NCBI RefSeq assembly: GCF_027474845.2
Contig: NZ_CP107031.2
Coordinates: 2,556,501 to 2,620,500 of the forward strand
Direction: 5' to 3'
Length of the DNA: 64,000 bases
Source of the DNA: Maribacter aestuarii
Lineage (GTDB): Bacteria > Bacteroidota > Bacteroidia > Flavobacteriales > Flavobacteriaceae
In this document: one piece after another, positions 44,244 through 53,700 of the stretch
How positions within the stretch are numbered: the first letter of the stretch is position 1
Layout: the number at the start of each line of letters is the position of its first letter
Notes under the pieces: generated by a model
What the model was told of the DNA's origin: nothing
What the model saw: only the letters and a program-made list of their open reading frames with translations
The model's database searches: none
Program-made: the position numbers and the translations under genes

Positions 44244-44252
44244 ACAAATAAA

Positions 44253-44993
44253 TTAAACCTTCATGCGTTGTCTTACGGATTCATATAAAAAAACTGCACA
44301 GGCTACCGAGACGTTTAAGGAACCTATCTCTCCAAGTAGGGGTATTTTAGCAGAATGGTCGGAAACTTTTAAGATTGATGGGGTAATCCCTCTGTCTTCG
44401 GACCCCATGACTATGGCCGTTGGTTTTGTGAACTCGATATCATAAACCGATGTCTTGGTTTTTTCAGTAGCTGATATAATTTGTATGCCTGACGCCTGTA
44501 GATAAAACACAGCATCCTTAAGGTGTTCTACTTTTGCAATTGGAACTTTAAATGCGGCACCGGCTGAGGTTTTAATCGTATCTGCGGTAACAGGTGCTGC
44601 TCCCTTTTTCTGAATGATAATGCCGTCCACGCCAGAACATTCCGCAGTTCGTATGATGGCTCCAAAATTGCGGACATCCGATAGCTGGTCCAAAAGCAAA
44701 AACAGTGCTGGCGTTTCTTTATTTTGAGACTTTTCCACCAACTCCTCCAAAGTATGAAAGGAAATAGGGGAGATGTTGGCTACGGCACCTTGATGGTTAT
44801 TCTTGGTTAAGCGATTCAGTTTTTCTACGGGTACGTAAGAAATTGTAATCTCTTTTTTTCTTAATAGATTTTCCAAATCCCGTATCAAATCACCCTTAAG
44901 GCCTTTTTGCACAAAGACTTTATCAATTTCCTCGTTGGAATTAACAGCTTCTATGATGGCCCTTATACCGTAAATCTGGGTGGTTGTTTGCAT
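44253..44993 (-). CDS. rlmB: 23S rRNA (guanosine-2'-O)-methyltransferase RlmB
   Basis: SpoU-family enzyme that methylates the 2'-O of G2251 in the peptidyl-transferase loop of 23S rRNA. 246 residues: an N-terminal L30e-like RNA-binding part (IYGIRAIIEAV), then the knotted methyltransferase domain with DQLSDVRNFGAIIRTAE (motif 1), IVMGSEDRGITPSIL (motif 2) and LNVSVACAVFLYESVRQR (motif 3). Normal length. It follows the strong terminator at 45011-45038, so it has its own promoter. Confidence 0.96.
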   Translation of the reverse strand: MQTTTQIYGIRAIIEAVNSNEEIDKVFVQKGLKGDLIRDLENLLRKKEITISYVPVEKLNRLTKNNHQGAVANISPISFHTLEELVEKSQNKETPALFLLLDQLSDVRNFGAIIRTAECSGVDGIIIQKKGAAPVTADTIKTSAGAAFKVPIAKVEHLKDAVFYLQASGIQIISATEKTKTSVYDIEFTKPTAIVMGSEDRGITPSILKVSDHSAKIPLLGEIGSLNVSVACAVFLYESVRQRMKV

Positions 44994-45010
44994 GAAACAA
45001 AAGTAAACAA

Positions 45011-45038
45011 AAACCGCTCGGTAGTTACCGAGCGGTTT
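45011..45038 (-). terminator. rho-independent terminator after the third secreted paralogue
   Basis: A 13-bp perfect inverted repeat AAACCGCTCGGTA / TACCGAGCGGTTT with a 2-nt centre. On the minus strand it is followed by TTTGTTTAC. It lies 24 bp after the stop of the 45062-45868 gene and upstream of rlmB, separating the two transcripts. Confidence 0.88.
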
Positions 45039-45061
45039 ACAATTTTAATAGGTAAACGTAT

Positions 45062-45868
45062 CTATTTATTTTCCTTTGAAGCGTAGTCGGAACTTATAGA
45101 ATTTGCAAAATTCATGATTTCTAATAGCGAAGACTCTTTTTTAAGATTTAATCGCTTCTTTTTTATTAGTGCAGCAATCTGTATTCTCTCGTTTGTATCA
45201 AAGAGCTCCAAAATTTCAGATTTTTTTGAAGGAACATAACTAACTAAATTGGAGTTTGAATCTTTAAGGTAATATTCAGTAGCATTGGTAAAACGGGACG
45301 GAATATCACTTACCATAGAGTTTTCAGCGGGCTTGCCCTCAACGAAATTTATCATGTAACGTTGATAGAGATTATAGTTAGGACCCGATAGCACTGAAAC
45401 TAAATAATCTTGTGTCACCTTACCTTTCTCATCTACAAATGAGGAATATTCAATTACTTTATCATTAAAAACAACCTTAATATTTTCATCTTTTCTGAGC
45501 GCTTTGTATTGCTCTTCTGCCAAATCGGTCTTTTTAATTTCTATTTCTTGATTAAAGGCATTGTACCGCGAATAAAAGGAACCTAGTAATTGGTCGTTAA
45601 CGTAAATAGTGCTTTTTTCAAAATTATCGACCAGAAATGGAGAACCTTTTATATTTTGGGCAGCTATACTTTGAGCACTAGCAGTAACATCTAAATTTGA
45701 ATATAATAGGTTATGCATAGATTGGCCCGAATTGGTAAAAAGAGCTTGCATGTCACCACAGGTGGTTGCTTGTGATGCAATATCACTTGTACTTTGTGAA
45801 ACTTGGGCAAAAGTAATACCCCCGGTTAAGGAAAGCAGTAAGCATCCTAGTAATAAGTTGTTTTTCAT
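45062..45868 (-). CDS. secreted protein of unknown family (tandem paralogue 3)
   Basis: 268 residues with a signal peptide ending at ITFAQ. Not recognised as a named family. It shares a core with the two genes upstream: GSPFLVDNFEKSTIYV, SRYNAFNQEIEIKKT, GKPAENSMVSDIPSRF, then an EYY and a C-terminal helical part with KKSEILELF. The invariant NSMV-x-x-IPSRF motif and RYNAxNxxIxIKKT block define the family. It differs from its sisters in having an extra N-terminal stretch (about residues 25-70) and a Ser-Lys-rich end. A fair promoter (TTTG, 20 bp, TATTTTTT) precedes it, so it may be expressed separately from the other two. Confidence 0.8.
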   Translation of the reverse strand: MKNNLLLGCLLLSLTGGITFAQVSQSTSDIASQATTCGDMQALFTNSGQSMHNLLYSNLDVTASAQSIAAQNIKGSPFLVDNFEKSTIYVNDQLLGSFYSRYNAFNQEIEIKKTDLAEEQYKALRKDENIKVVFNDKVIEYSSFVDEKGKVTQDYLVSVLSGPNYNLYQRYMINFVEGKPAENSMVSDIPSRFTNATEYYLKDSNSNLVSYVPSKKSEILELFDTNERIQIAALIKKKRLNLKKESSLLEIMNFANSISSDYASKENK

Positions 45869-45910
45869 AGCTTATATTTTAGCGATTATTTAATTCTTCT
45901 TGAAGATAAG

Positions 45911-45942
45911 AAAAAATAATGGATAATACGCTGAATGTCAAA
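45911..45942 (-). promoter_or_regulatory. promoter of secreted paralogue 3
   Basis: On the minus strand TTTG (45942-45939) is followed after 20 bp by TATTTTTT (45918-45911), a seven-of-eight match to TAnnTTTG. The spacing is exactly that of the Bacteroidota housekeeping promoter. The start codon lies about 40 bp downstream. Confidence 0.45.
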
Positions 45943-46004
45943 TTCCTACGTAAACAAATGACAAATTCTAAAAATCGCCTGAGGGAAATTATATAAAAGA
46001 CTTA

Positions 46005-46784
46005 TTAATCAGCTATAAATTGGAGAATCTTTACCAAGTCTGTTTCGTTCTCCAAATCCAAATCATTGCTTTTCATGAATTCTTTTAATACTTTGGAATT
46101 ATCTACGTAGAATTCTTTTAGAAATTTGTTCGTCTTTAGAGGAATTTCAACAATTTGGTTTCCCTCCTTTTCTTGATAGTAGTAGGCTACATAGTCCGTA
46201 AATCTACTCGGAATTGGACTTACCATGGAGTTTGCAGCGGGTTTTGGTTCGCTGAATTTCTTATAGAGCCTTTTATACAAAATATACTTTTCTCCCTCAT
46301 CCAATACGTATAGATAGCCCTCGTTCGATTTATTTTTATCGTCTAAAAAGGTTCTAAATACTATTTCACCGTTCTCCGTTACCATTTTAACCTCTTCATT
46401 TTTGATAAGGGCCAAGGGCTTCTCTTCGTCCAGGGCTGTTTTTTTTAACTCAATCTCGTCGTTATAGGCATTTAGACGATAATGGACGTCCCCAAGTTTC
46501 TCATCGTTATAAAATACTTGACCGGGTTGAAAATCATCGTTTGCATAAGCTGAACCAACTTCCGCCCCAACATAATGGCGTACGATGCCGTCGTCATCCT
46601 TTACCAGAGCATTGAGAATATCCATCATTGGGGTTCTTTTTTGAAAAAAGTTAGCTAATGGACTACCTTCCACTTGTGCGTTGCTCAATGCGACTTGTAC
46701 TTGTTCATTACTAGTATTTAAAACCTGTCCACTTAATGAAGAAATACCAAGCATGATCACCAACGTATGAAATAATGTTTTCAT
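46005..46784 (-). CDS. secreted protein of unknown family (tandem paralogue 2)
   Basis: 259 residues with a signal peptide ending at SLSGQ. The core repeats the family pattern: GSAYANDDFQPGQVFYND, YRLNAYNDEIELKKTALDEE, GYLYVLDEGEKYILYKRL, PAANSMVSPIPSRFTDYVAYYYQ, and a C-terminal helix LENETDLVKILQFI. The paralogues differ mainly in the first 50 residues. The gene is 43 bp from paralogue 1 upstream and 136 bp from paralogue 3. The function is unknown; the fold is probably a beta-sandwich followed by a small helical bundle. Confidence 0.8.
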   Translation of the reverse strand: MKTLFHTLVIMLGISSLSGQVLNTSNEQVQVALSNAQVEGSPLANFFQKRTPMMDILNALVKDDDGIVRHYVGAEVGSAYANDDFQPGQVFYNDEKLGDVHYRLNAYNDEIELKKTALDEEKPLALIKNEEVKMVTENGEIVFRTFLDDKNKSNEGYLYVLDEGEKYILYKRLYKKFSEPKPAANSMVSPIPSRFTDYVAYYYQEKEGNQIVEIPLKTNKFLKEFYVDNSKVLKEFMKSNDLDLENETDLVKILQFIAD

Positions 46785-46827
46785 AGGTTCTTGTATTTTT
46801 TAATTGCAGAATAATATCAATATAAAA

Positions 46828-47580
46828 TCAAAGCGTATTCATATATTTGAAAATTGTAATTAAATCATCTTCTCTGTTCAAGTCGAAATTTTCCTCTTTT
46901 AGATGTAATTTTAATCTCTCCCTTTTCATTTTGTCATCAACGAGCCTTAAAATGGCACTCTTTTTTGAGGATAAATAATCGATTCTATCAACCCCTACTT
47001 TTTGATAATAATATTCTTCAAAATGGGCAAATCTGCTGGGAATATCAGCAACCATTGAATTAGCGGCTGCTTTCCCTTCCGAATATTTTACGGCTAGCCT
47101 ATGGTATAGTTTATATTTATCACCATCCACGATTTTCGACAGATAACCGTTTTTGGTTTCATCTTTTTTATTGATGTAGGTAGTAAATCGTAATTCTTTA
47201 TTCAAATACTTAATACGTACATTTTTGTCTGCATACAGATTTTTTGGCTCTTCATCAGGTTCGTTGGTTTTTTTTATTTGGATATTACTATTAAGAGCGT
47301 TATATCTTACGAAAAAATCACCTTGTGCTTCCTCCCCGTAGAAGAGCTTACTTTTTATGAATTTATCGGTTGCATAGGGCGTACCTATGGTCTCACCAAG
47401 AAATTTAGTGGAGTTTGGATTAGATCTAATTTCCATCATAACTAAATTCAACTGGGGGCTACCGCCTTGAGCGGCTCCAAACATTCCCGCCTCTGTAGTA
47501 GGAGCAGTACTGAGATTTTGTGATATTAAAAAACTTGGAACAAATAGAAGTATTATTAAATAATAAGCGAGATTTTTCAT
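46828..47580 (-). CDS. secreted protein of unknown family (tandem paralogue 1)
   Basis: 250 residues with a signal peptide ending at FLISQ. It has the same core: GTPYATDKFIKSKLFYGE, VRYNALNSNIQIKKTNEPDEEP, NGYLSKIVDGDKYKLYHRL, KAAANSMVADIPSRFAHFEEYYYQ and a C-terminal FDLNREDDLITIFKYM. It is the first of the three in transcription order. Tandem arrangement and full-length similarity indicate duplication, followed by divergence to perhaps a third identity. No enzyme motif was seen. It is separated from the sus operon upstream by a strong terminator. Confidence 0.8.
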   Translation of the reverse strand: MKNLAYYLIILLFVPSFLISQNLSTAPTTEAGMFGAAQGGSPQLNLVMMEIRSNPNSTKFLGETIGTPYATDKFIKSKLFYGEEAQGDFFVRYNALNSNIQIKKTNEPDEEPKNLYADKNVRIKYLNKELRFTTYINKKDETKNGYLSKIVDGDKYKLYHRLAVKYSEGKAAANSMVADIPSRFAHFEEYYYQKVGVDRIDYLSSKKSAILRLVDDKMKRERLKLHLKEENFDLNREDDLITIFKYMNTL

Positions 47581-47703
47581 TAAAGCGGTTATTTTAAGAT
47601 GGAATCGAGTCTTTTACAGTTGTTAACAAGCAAAGTTTAAAATTATAAAAAAAAGGAATGACTATAAATATACTTTTTTGGAAATAGTAAATTTTGGGAA
47701 TAA

Positions 47704-47729
47704 AAAAGACCGCCAAAAGGCGGTCTTTT
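47704..47729 (-). terminator. rho-independent terminator at the end of the sus operon
   Basis: An 11-bp perfect inverted repeat AAAAGACCGCC / GGCGGTCTTTT around an AAAA loop. It lies 19 bp after the stop of the lipoprotein gene at 47749 on the minus strand and ends in TTTT; the plus-strand reading also ends in T, so it could act both ways. Confidence 0.9.
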
Positions 47730-47748
47730 AATAATGCTATAATTAGGG

Positions 47749-49089
47749 TTAGTCCTCTGGTTGACAAACTTTTATTGGTATAACACCAACGTTCGGATTA
47801 GGACCATCCGCAAAGGCATCTAGACCGTTTGGATCTACTATGGTATAAGAATGTTCTTCCTCAAAACTACCATCTACATAGGTTAGTATTAACGAACCGG
47901 CTCCTTCGGGAACCGTGAAACTAGTTGTTCCGCTAGATCCGCTTTCTAAAGTGTAATCAGTAGAGCTACCATCTATATCAACTGAGATGAAAGCACCATC
48001 CCATCCATCTCCAAAACTATCTTCGAATTCGATGGTATATTCTCCAGGCACCGGTGTATCAAGGTTTAATTGAACACACTCCGTTGTTGGTATAACATCA
48101 AAATATTCCGTCCCTCCCTCATCTGTTGTAACGATACGGCCATCAGCTGTTATAATTTCATAACGTATTGAAAAGTCATCCCCTAGTGCTAATTGGTCAA
48201 GGGTAATACCTGTGCTAAGTACATCACCAGGAGTAGACGGAATAACATAGCTCAACGTTCTTGTCCCTGAATCATCTTCATCATCTGGATCAACTTCCAA
48301 AGTCAATGAGGCAATTTCAAACGTAGCGATTAGCGCTTCTGGCTGTGATAAGTTTGTTCCGTCTTCACCAATGGTTAAATCCCTAAAAGTTCTATAAATA
48401 TTTAGAGTTTCTAGCAAATCACCACCTTCTCTATCATCTATGCTGATATTGACCGAGTAATCGTTGAGTATTTCTCCGGGAACGGTATTTACTTCTTTCG
48501 GAAAAACGCCTTTTTTGCCAAAAGTTATACCATCAGAGATTGTAAGAGCATAGGCAAATGGTGAGCTAAAAAATGAACCACCGGTTACTGTAACTGCCGC
48601 ATCTGAAGCTTTGAAGGACCTTCCATCAGTAAAGAACAACTCTAAATTAATGGCTATTCTATCTCCCGGTAAAACCTCGGTTAAATCGATGCCCAATGCT
48701 GTAAGAGCCTCTGCCATCGTATAGGAGAAATCAGCCGTAGGTAATCCTCTTTCACCAATGGTAAAATCTGATGCTGTCAGCGTAGCAAAAGGCACTCCTA
48801 AATTAGTGTCATCACCTGTTGCTCCCTCTTTGTTGTTATCTACGAAATCTACCGTGATGTCCACCCTATCTATTAACTCACCGTTTTGATCATCCTGTTC
48901 TTCAACCGTCACCGCAAAGGTTCTATCTGTCCTAAACATATCAAAAGAGCCTGAAGAATCTAGTGTTCTTAAGACTGCTCCTGATGTATAAGTCTCCAGT
49001 ACTTCGTCTAATACCTTATCATCACTATCACATGAAATGACAAGTGTAAGACAAGCTATAGCGTATATATGTAATTTTAGTTTTTTCAT
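47749..49089 (-). CDS. surface lipoprotein of the sus operon
   Basis: 446 residues with a lipoprotein signal peptide (IAIACLTLVISC-like, Cys near 20, followed by DSDD, which resembles the Bacteroidota surface-export signal of acidic residues after Cys). The mature part is all-beta and Asp/Thr/Ser rich, with repeated strands (VTVEEQDDQNGELIDRVDITVDF). The last 90 residues hold a GDGWDGAFISVDIDG domain, a compact beta-sandwich frequent in secreted flavobacterial proteins. It lies 16 bp after susD and stands in the place of SusE/SusF-type ligand-binding lipoproteins, so a substrate-capture role is inferred. No family name can be given. Confidence 0.8.
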   Translation of the reverse strand: MKKLKLHIYAIACLTLVISCDSDDKVLDEVLETYTSGAVLRTLDSSGSFDMFRTDRTFAVTVEEQDDQNGELIDRVDITVDFVDNNKEGATGDDTNLGVPFATLTASDFTIGERGLPTADFSYTMAEALTALGIDLTEVLPGDRIAINLELFFTDGRSFKASDAAVTVTGGSFFSSPFAYALTISDGITFGKKGVFPKEVNTVPGEILNDYSVNISIDDREGGDLLETLNIYRTFRDLTIGEDGTNLSQPEALIATFEIASLTLEVDPDDEDDSGTRTLSYVIPSTPGDVLSTGITLDQLALGDDFSIRYEIITADGRIVTTDEGGTEYFDVIPTTECVQLNLDTPVPGEYTIEFEDSFGDGWDGAFISVDIDGSSTDYTLESGSSGTTSFTVPEGAGSLILTYVDGSFEEEHSYTIVDPNGLDAFADGPNPNVGVIPIKVCQPED

Positions 49090-49105
49090 TGTCTCAATTT
49101 TTATT

Positions 49106-50743
49106 TTAGTTAGCTGGTGGAAAAGCAGGGGAAGCTGGATTTGTATCCCAGAATACCTGATCTGTTACACCGGATTTTTGCACAATAAATTGATTGTTAC
49201 TGGAAGCATTTGCCGGATAAAAGAAAGACCTTATGAATGCTCCTGGGTTTGGTTCTAAACTTGGCTCAAGGTCGTCCGGATATCCTGTTCTTCTGTAGAA
49301 ATTATATGCATCATGTCCGTTACCTTTTAAAGCGATAAAGAATTGCTCCGCCATGATGTTCCACTTGTCCGTCCCCTCGGCATCGTCATAAGCCGTGCCG
49401 ATGTCCAGGATAAATTGGGTGATATCACCCGCAGTTGGCGCCTCCGAAAGGTCTGCACCCGGATCCACAGATCCAAAGCTCGCAACTTTGGCAATAGACT
49501 TTTGTATGCCCGAAATTATGAACGGCTTGGCAGCAACCGGATCACTTCCAAGTAAGAACTCGGCTCTCCAAAAATCTACTGTTGAAGCTAGTAGCATTGG
49601 CGTTATTCCAGCACCACCACCACCGGCACCTAATGAGATTTCTGAGAAGGAACTATCATCAAATTTACCAGCTATAGGATAAACACCAGCCGCAGTTCGT
49701 AATAGACCATCTGGCGGTATACCTTCGTCGTTGCCATGGTTTCTGCCCCAATACCCGTTCGGTAAAGAACAGTAGGCATAATTCCCATCTACGTACTGTT
49801 GTGGAGGAGTTGTCAAAGAACAAGCTAATGTCTCTTCATTAGGTGCTACACCAGGGGCGCCTGGGGTGGCGTTACTTTGCCTGTAGAAGAAATAGCGTAT
49901 TCTAGGGTCATTTGATGTCAGCATCAAATCCATTAACCAAATGGATTGGTAATCGCCACCACCTTGATCTGTGTATCCTTGTGCATAATCTGGATGACGG
50001 GTATCTGGCTGCACAGCGTTGGATCCCCAAGTAAATTGGAAATCTTCGTCAGTACTCTGAATAAAGTTACCACTACTCACGATACTGTTAAAGGCCGAAG
50101 CATTCCCTGTATTGCGATATAATCTCATTTTTAGAGTATTCGCCGCTTTAATCCAAAGACTGGCATCACCGTCATAAAAGAAATCATTTTCAGGTAAAGC
50201 AGTAGAAGTGGCATTAAAATTAGCAATAGCCTGATCTAATAGGCCCAAAGTACTGTCGTAAATATCACCACCAGCATCAATATTAGGATTTAATATATCC
50301 GGAGCGGAAATAGCTTCCGAATAGGGTACTTCACCAAAATAATCTACCAACATGGTAATTGTATATGCCTCTATTACCTGACCCATGCCAATATGGTATC
50401 TTAAACCAGCTTCCTCAGCAAGAACGTTCATATCCCTAAGGTTTTTGATAGCTTCTTGATAAGATCTTTCCCACGTCAAATCAAAGAAAGACGGAGAATA
50501 AGCATTTTGATAATCTCGGGACGCCATATTTTCAATTCGAGTAACTTCGGCGCCAACTTCTGCCAGAACATGCACCGCTCTAGCGAATTGCTCTTGTGCT
50601 GCATTTAGGTAAAAGTCTGGATTTGCCTGACTAGGCGTTAGTGCATTTGGATCTGCATTCAAATCCAGTTCTGCCGATTCACAAGAGTTTAATATCACAC
50701 TTGCTACGAAGAATGCAGTCACGTATTTAATTATTTTTTTCAT
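49106..50743 (-). CDS. SusD/RagB family outer-membrane lipoprotein
   Basis: About 545 residues. Lipoprotein signal peptide with VILNSC (Cys near 21); the ATG at 50743 (MKKIIKY) is preferred to the one at 50749. The helical, TPR-like SusD fold is suggested by LNADPNALTPSQANPDFYLNAAQEQFARAVH at the start and later WIKAANTLKMRLYRN and FEISLGAGG. It matches the SusD-like group 2 (PF12741/PF12771-type) rather than the classic starch-binding SusD. It forms the lid of the SusC barrel encoded just upstream (11-bp spacing) and delivers a glycan or peptide ligand; the ligand is not evident because no glycoside hydrolase or peptidase lies in the operon. Confidence 0.92.
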   Translation of the reverse strand: MKKIIKYVTAFFVASVILNSCESAELDLNADPNALTPSQANPDFYLNAAQEQFARAVHVLAEVGAEVTRIENMASRDYQNAYSPSFFDLTWERSYQEAIKNLRDMNVLAEEAGLRYHIGMGQVIEAYTITMLVDYFGEVPYSEAISAPDILNPNIDAGGDIYDSTLGLLDQAIANFNATSTALPENDFFYDGDASLWIKAANTLKMRLYRNTGNASAFNSIVSSGNFIQSTDEDFQFTWGSNAVQPDTRHPDYAQGYTDQGGGDYQSIWLMDLMLTSNDPRIRYFFYRQSNATPGAPGVAPNEETLACSLTTPPQQYVDGNYAYCSLPNGYWGRNHGNDEGIPPDGLLRTAAGVYPIAGKFDDSSFSEISLGAGGGGAGITPMLLASTVDFWRAEFLLGSDPVAAKPFIISGIQKSIAKVASFGSVDPGADLSEAPTAGDITQFILDIGTAYDDAEGTDKWNIMAEQFFIALKGNGHDAYNFYRRTGYPDDLEPSLEPNPGAFIRSFFYPANASSNNQFIVQKSGVTDQVFWDTNPASPAFPPAN

Positions 50744-50760
50744 TGTCATAATATTTTTTA

Positions 50761-53700
50761 TTAAAATGATGCTTTAACACTCAAACCGTACCTCCTAGAA
50801 CTAGGTCCGTTAAGGTAATCGAATCCTCTACCGTTACCTACACCAACACCCGCAACGTTTGGATCAAAGTTGGTGCCATCCGGCATATTAACAGCTTCAT
50901 ACCATAGGTTAAAACCAGAAAGCGTAAAGCTTAACGAGCCGAACGGCGTTCTATCTAACCATTTTGATGGCATAGAGTATCCAACAGAAATTTCTTGTAA
51001 ACGAATTACAGAAGCATCGAAAATCCCTAACTCATCCGGTCCAAATAAAATATTGTTAAAGTAGAACGTAGAGTTGTTAATTTGTCTGGTATTTGGAGAA
51101 CCATCTTCCAGAACACCTGGAAGGATAAACGTATTTTCCCTATCCAAAACATCCGTAGTAAGACCCCTTCCCAATAAAGTTGAAGCAGTTCTACTATAAA
51201 TATCTCCTCCGTGGGTATAATTAACCAAGAAATTAAAATTAAAATTCTTGAAACTAAATGAATTGCCCACATTCAACTGCCAGTCTGGATTTGGATTACC
51301 GATTACAAAAGTTCCCTCTTCTTCTACATAATCACCAGCTGCATTAACTAAAAACTCTCCATTATCATTTCTACCAATTCTACTTCCTACAATAACTCCA
51401 AGTTGCTCGCCCACAATGGCTGCATTACCCAGGTTGCTAAATCCAGAGTAAACTACGATGTCGGTATCCAAACCTAAATCGGTTACCTCAGAATCGTTGG
51501 TAGTCCAGTTGGCACTTAAGCTCCAGTCTAAACCACCTGCCTCTTCGGCACGGAATATGGTTAACGTCGCGTCGGCTTCAATACCGTCAGATTTAATTTC
51601 ACCAATGTTGGTTTGTGTAGTTGTGAACCCTGTGGAAGGATCTAATGGACGGTCAATTATTAAATCTGTTGTAGTTCTAGTGAAATACGAAAAGTCCAGT
51701 GAGAGTCTATTTCCAAAGAATCTAGATTCCATACCCACTTCAATCTCGGATAACAATTCTGGCTGTAAGTTGGGGTTACCCAGCCTATTTGCACTTACAT
51801 TACTAACAACGTCATTACCTGAATCATCTTGGAAATCTTGAGTGTCAAGAATCAAAGTGGCAGCTACAGGATAACCTATTGGAAAGTTTGCAGATGTACC
51901 GTAACCAGCTCTAAGCTTTAAATAATTGATGCCTCCTTGACTCTGTAATCCCGGAATTAATTTTGTGGGTATTACTGATAAACTTGCACTAGGGTAGAAA
52001 ATTGAATTGTTTTCAGTAGATAAGTTTGAAACATAATCATTACGACCAGAAAGCGTTAAGTAGATCATACGGTCATAGTCAAAATCCAACTGTCCGTAAA
52101 GACCTGCAATATTTCTTTCTTGAAAGAATTGAATTTCATCCTGTAGCGCAAAGTTAAAATGACGCAAAACACCAAATACTTGTTGGCCAGAACTAGCCAC
52201 TCCGTTTTGGTCTAAAACTTCTCTCCTTGTAGTTGCTCCTGCATTAAAACTGAAACCGATTTTCTCGGATAGCTCGTACTGTCCTGTGAGTATCAAGTTA
52301 TGGTCCAATATCGTATTAGTGTTGTTCCATGTCTGAAGGATACCACTTTGTGTGGCAACACTTCCACCAACTCCACCTTTATTTTGCGAATTCGTGTTAT
52401 TTTCTGAATAAACATCCAAACCAAAACGATAGGTTAGACTCAAATTATCGTTGATGTCATATACCAACGCTGCATTTCCGAATACCCTATTTGTGACCTG
52501 TCTATTTTGTGCATTTTTAACGGTCCATAACGGATGTTGAATACTATTGTTTTGTCTGTAATAGACACTGGATCCATCAATAGGACTTTCAAAAGGCAAT
52601 CCTTGAATGTCTATACTCCTTGGTGTATAAAATAAATTAGCAAATATAGAAGAACCTGTGCCAAAAACACTGTTCCCTGTACTTGCTGCTACGGGCGGAG
52701 AAACGAAATCGGTATTCGAGTAATTCATAGTTCCGGAAACCGTAAATTTGTTGGAAAGAACTGCTCTGCCGCCCAGGCCTAAGGTATACCGATTAAGTTC
52801 GTTGCCGGGAGTAAAACCCTCATCATTTAGATGTCCAAAGTTAGCGTTGTAACTTACTTTACCATCATCCGATCCTCCGTTAAAGTTGACAGAATTGCTT
52901 TTCACGACACCTGTTCTAAAGAATTTTTCAACGCTATCATAAGGTCTCCAATCATAGCGTGCTCCCTGAAACTCTGGAAAAGCTGCCTGAATCGCTGATG
53001 TAGATGTTGAATAAGGATGTGCCAAAGTACCTTGGTCGTCAATAGCAGATTGGTTACCCCATCCAGAAATCCCCTCGCGATCAAAACTTGGCCCCCAGTT
53101 ACTGAAGAACCAGCCAAATGCTTGATCGAAACCGTTACCATACTGATCTTGATAATCTGGTAGTGATGCAATTTCGTTGAAAAATAAGGAACTACTTACC
53201 GTAATTTCATTTTTCTTAACACCGCCTGCGCCAGCAGCACCATTTTTTGTAGTGATTAGGATTACCCCATTACGACCCGCTGTACCATATAAAGTGGCAG
53301 CAGCCAAACCTTTTAATACGTTAACGCTTTCAATATTGTTGGGATCTAAATCCAAGAATCTACTAGATCCGCTATTTCCATTAACGAAATCGTCTCTGCC
53401 CGCAACATCTCCCTCTGCTTGGTTTGCCGCAATGCTTCCCTGACTATTCGTTCCACTGTCAAAGGGAACCCCGTCAACGATAAATAAGGGTTGGTTACTT
53501 CCGCTAAAACTACTAAGACCACGGATAACAATACTAGTACCGGAACCAGAAAGCCCACTTTGAGCGGTAATATTTACACCAGAAGCCTTTCCTGTTAGTA
53601 TACGACCTACATCACCTTCCGCACGTTGTTCCAGTGCCTCCTTGTCGACCTCGGCAACAGCATAACCCAAGGCTTGCTTCTCCTTTTTGATACCCTGAGC

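Noticed and set aside
47620..47629. Palindrome TTGTTAACAA upstream of secreted paralogue 1
   Set aside because: A single 10-bp palindrome in AT-rich DNA is expected by chance; no second copy or promoter is near it.
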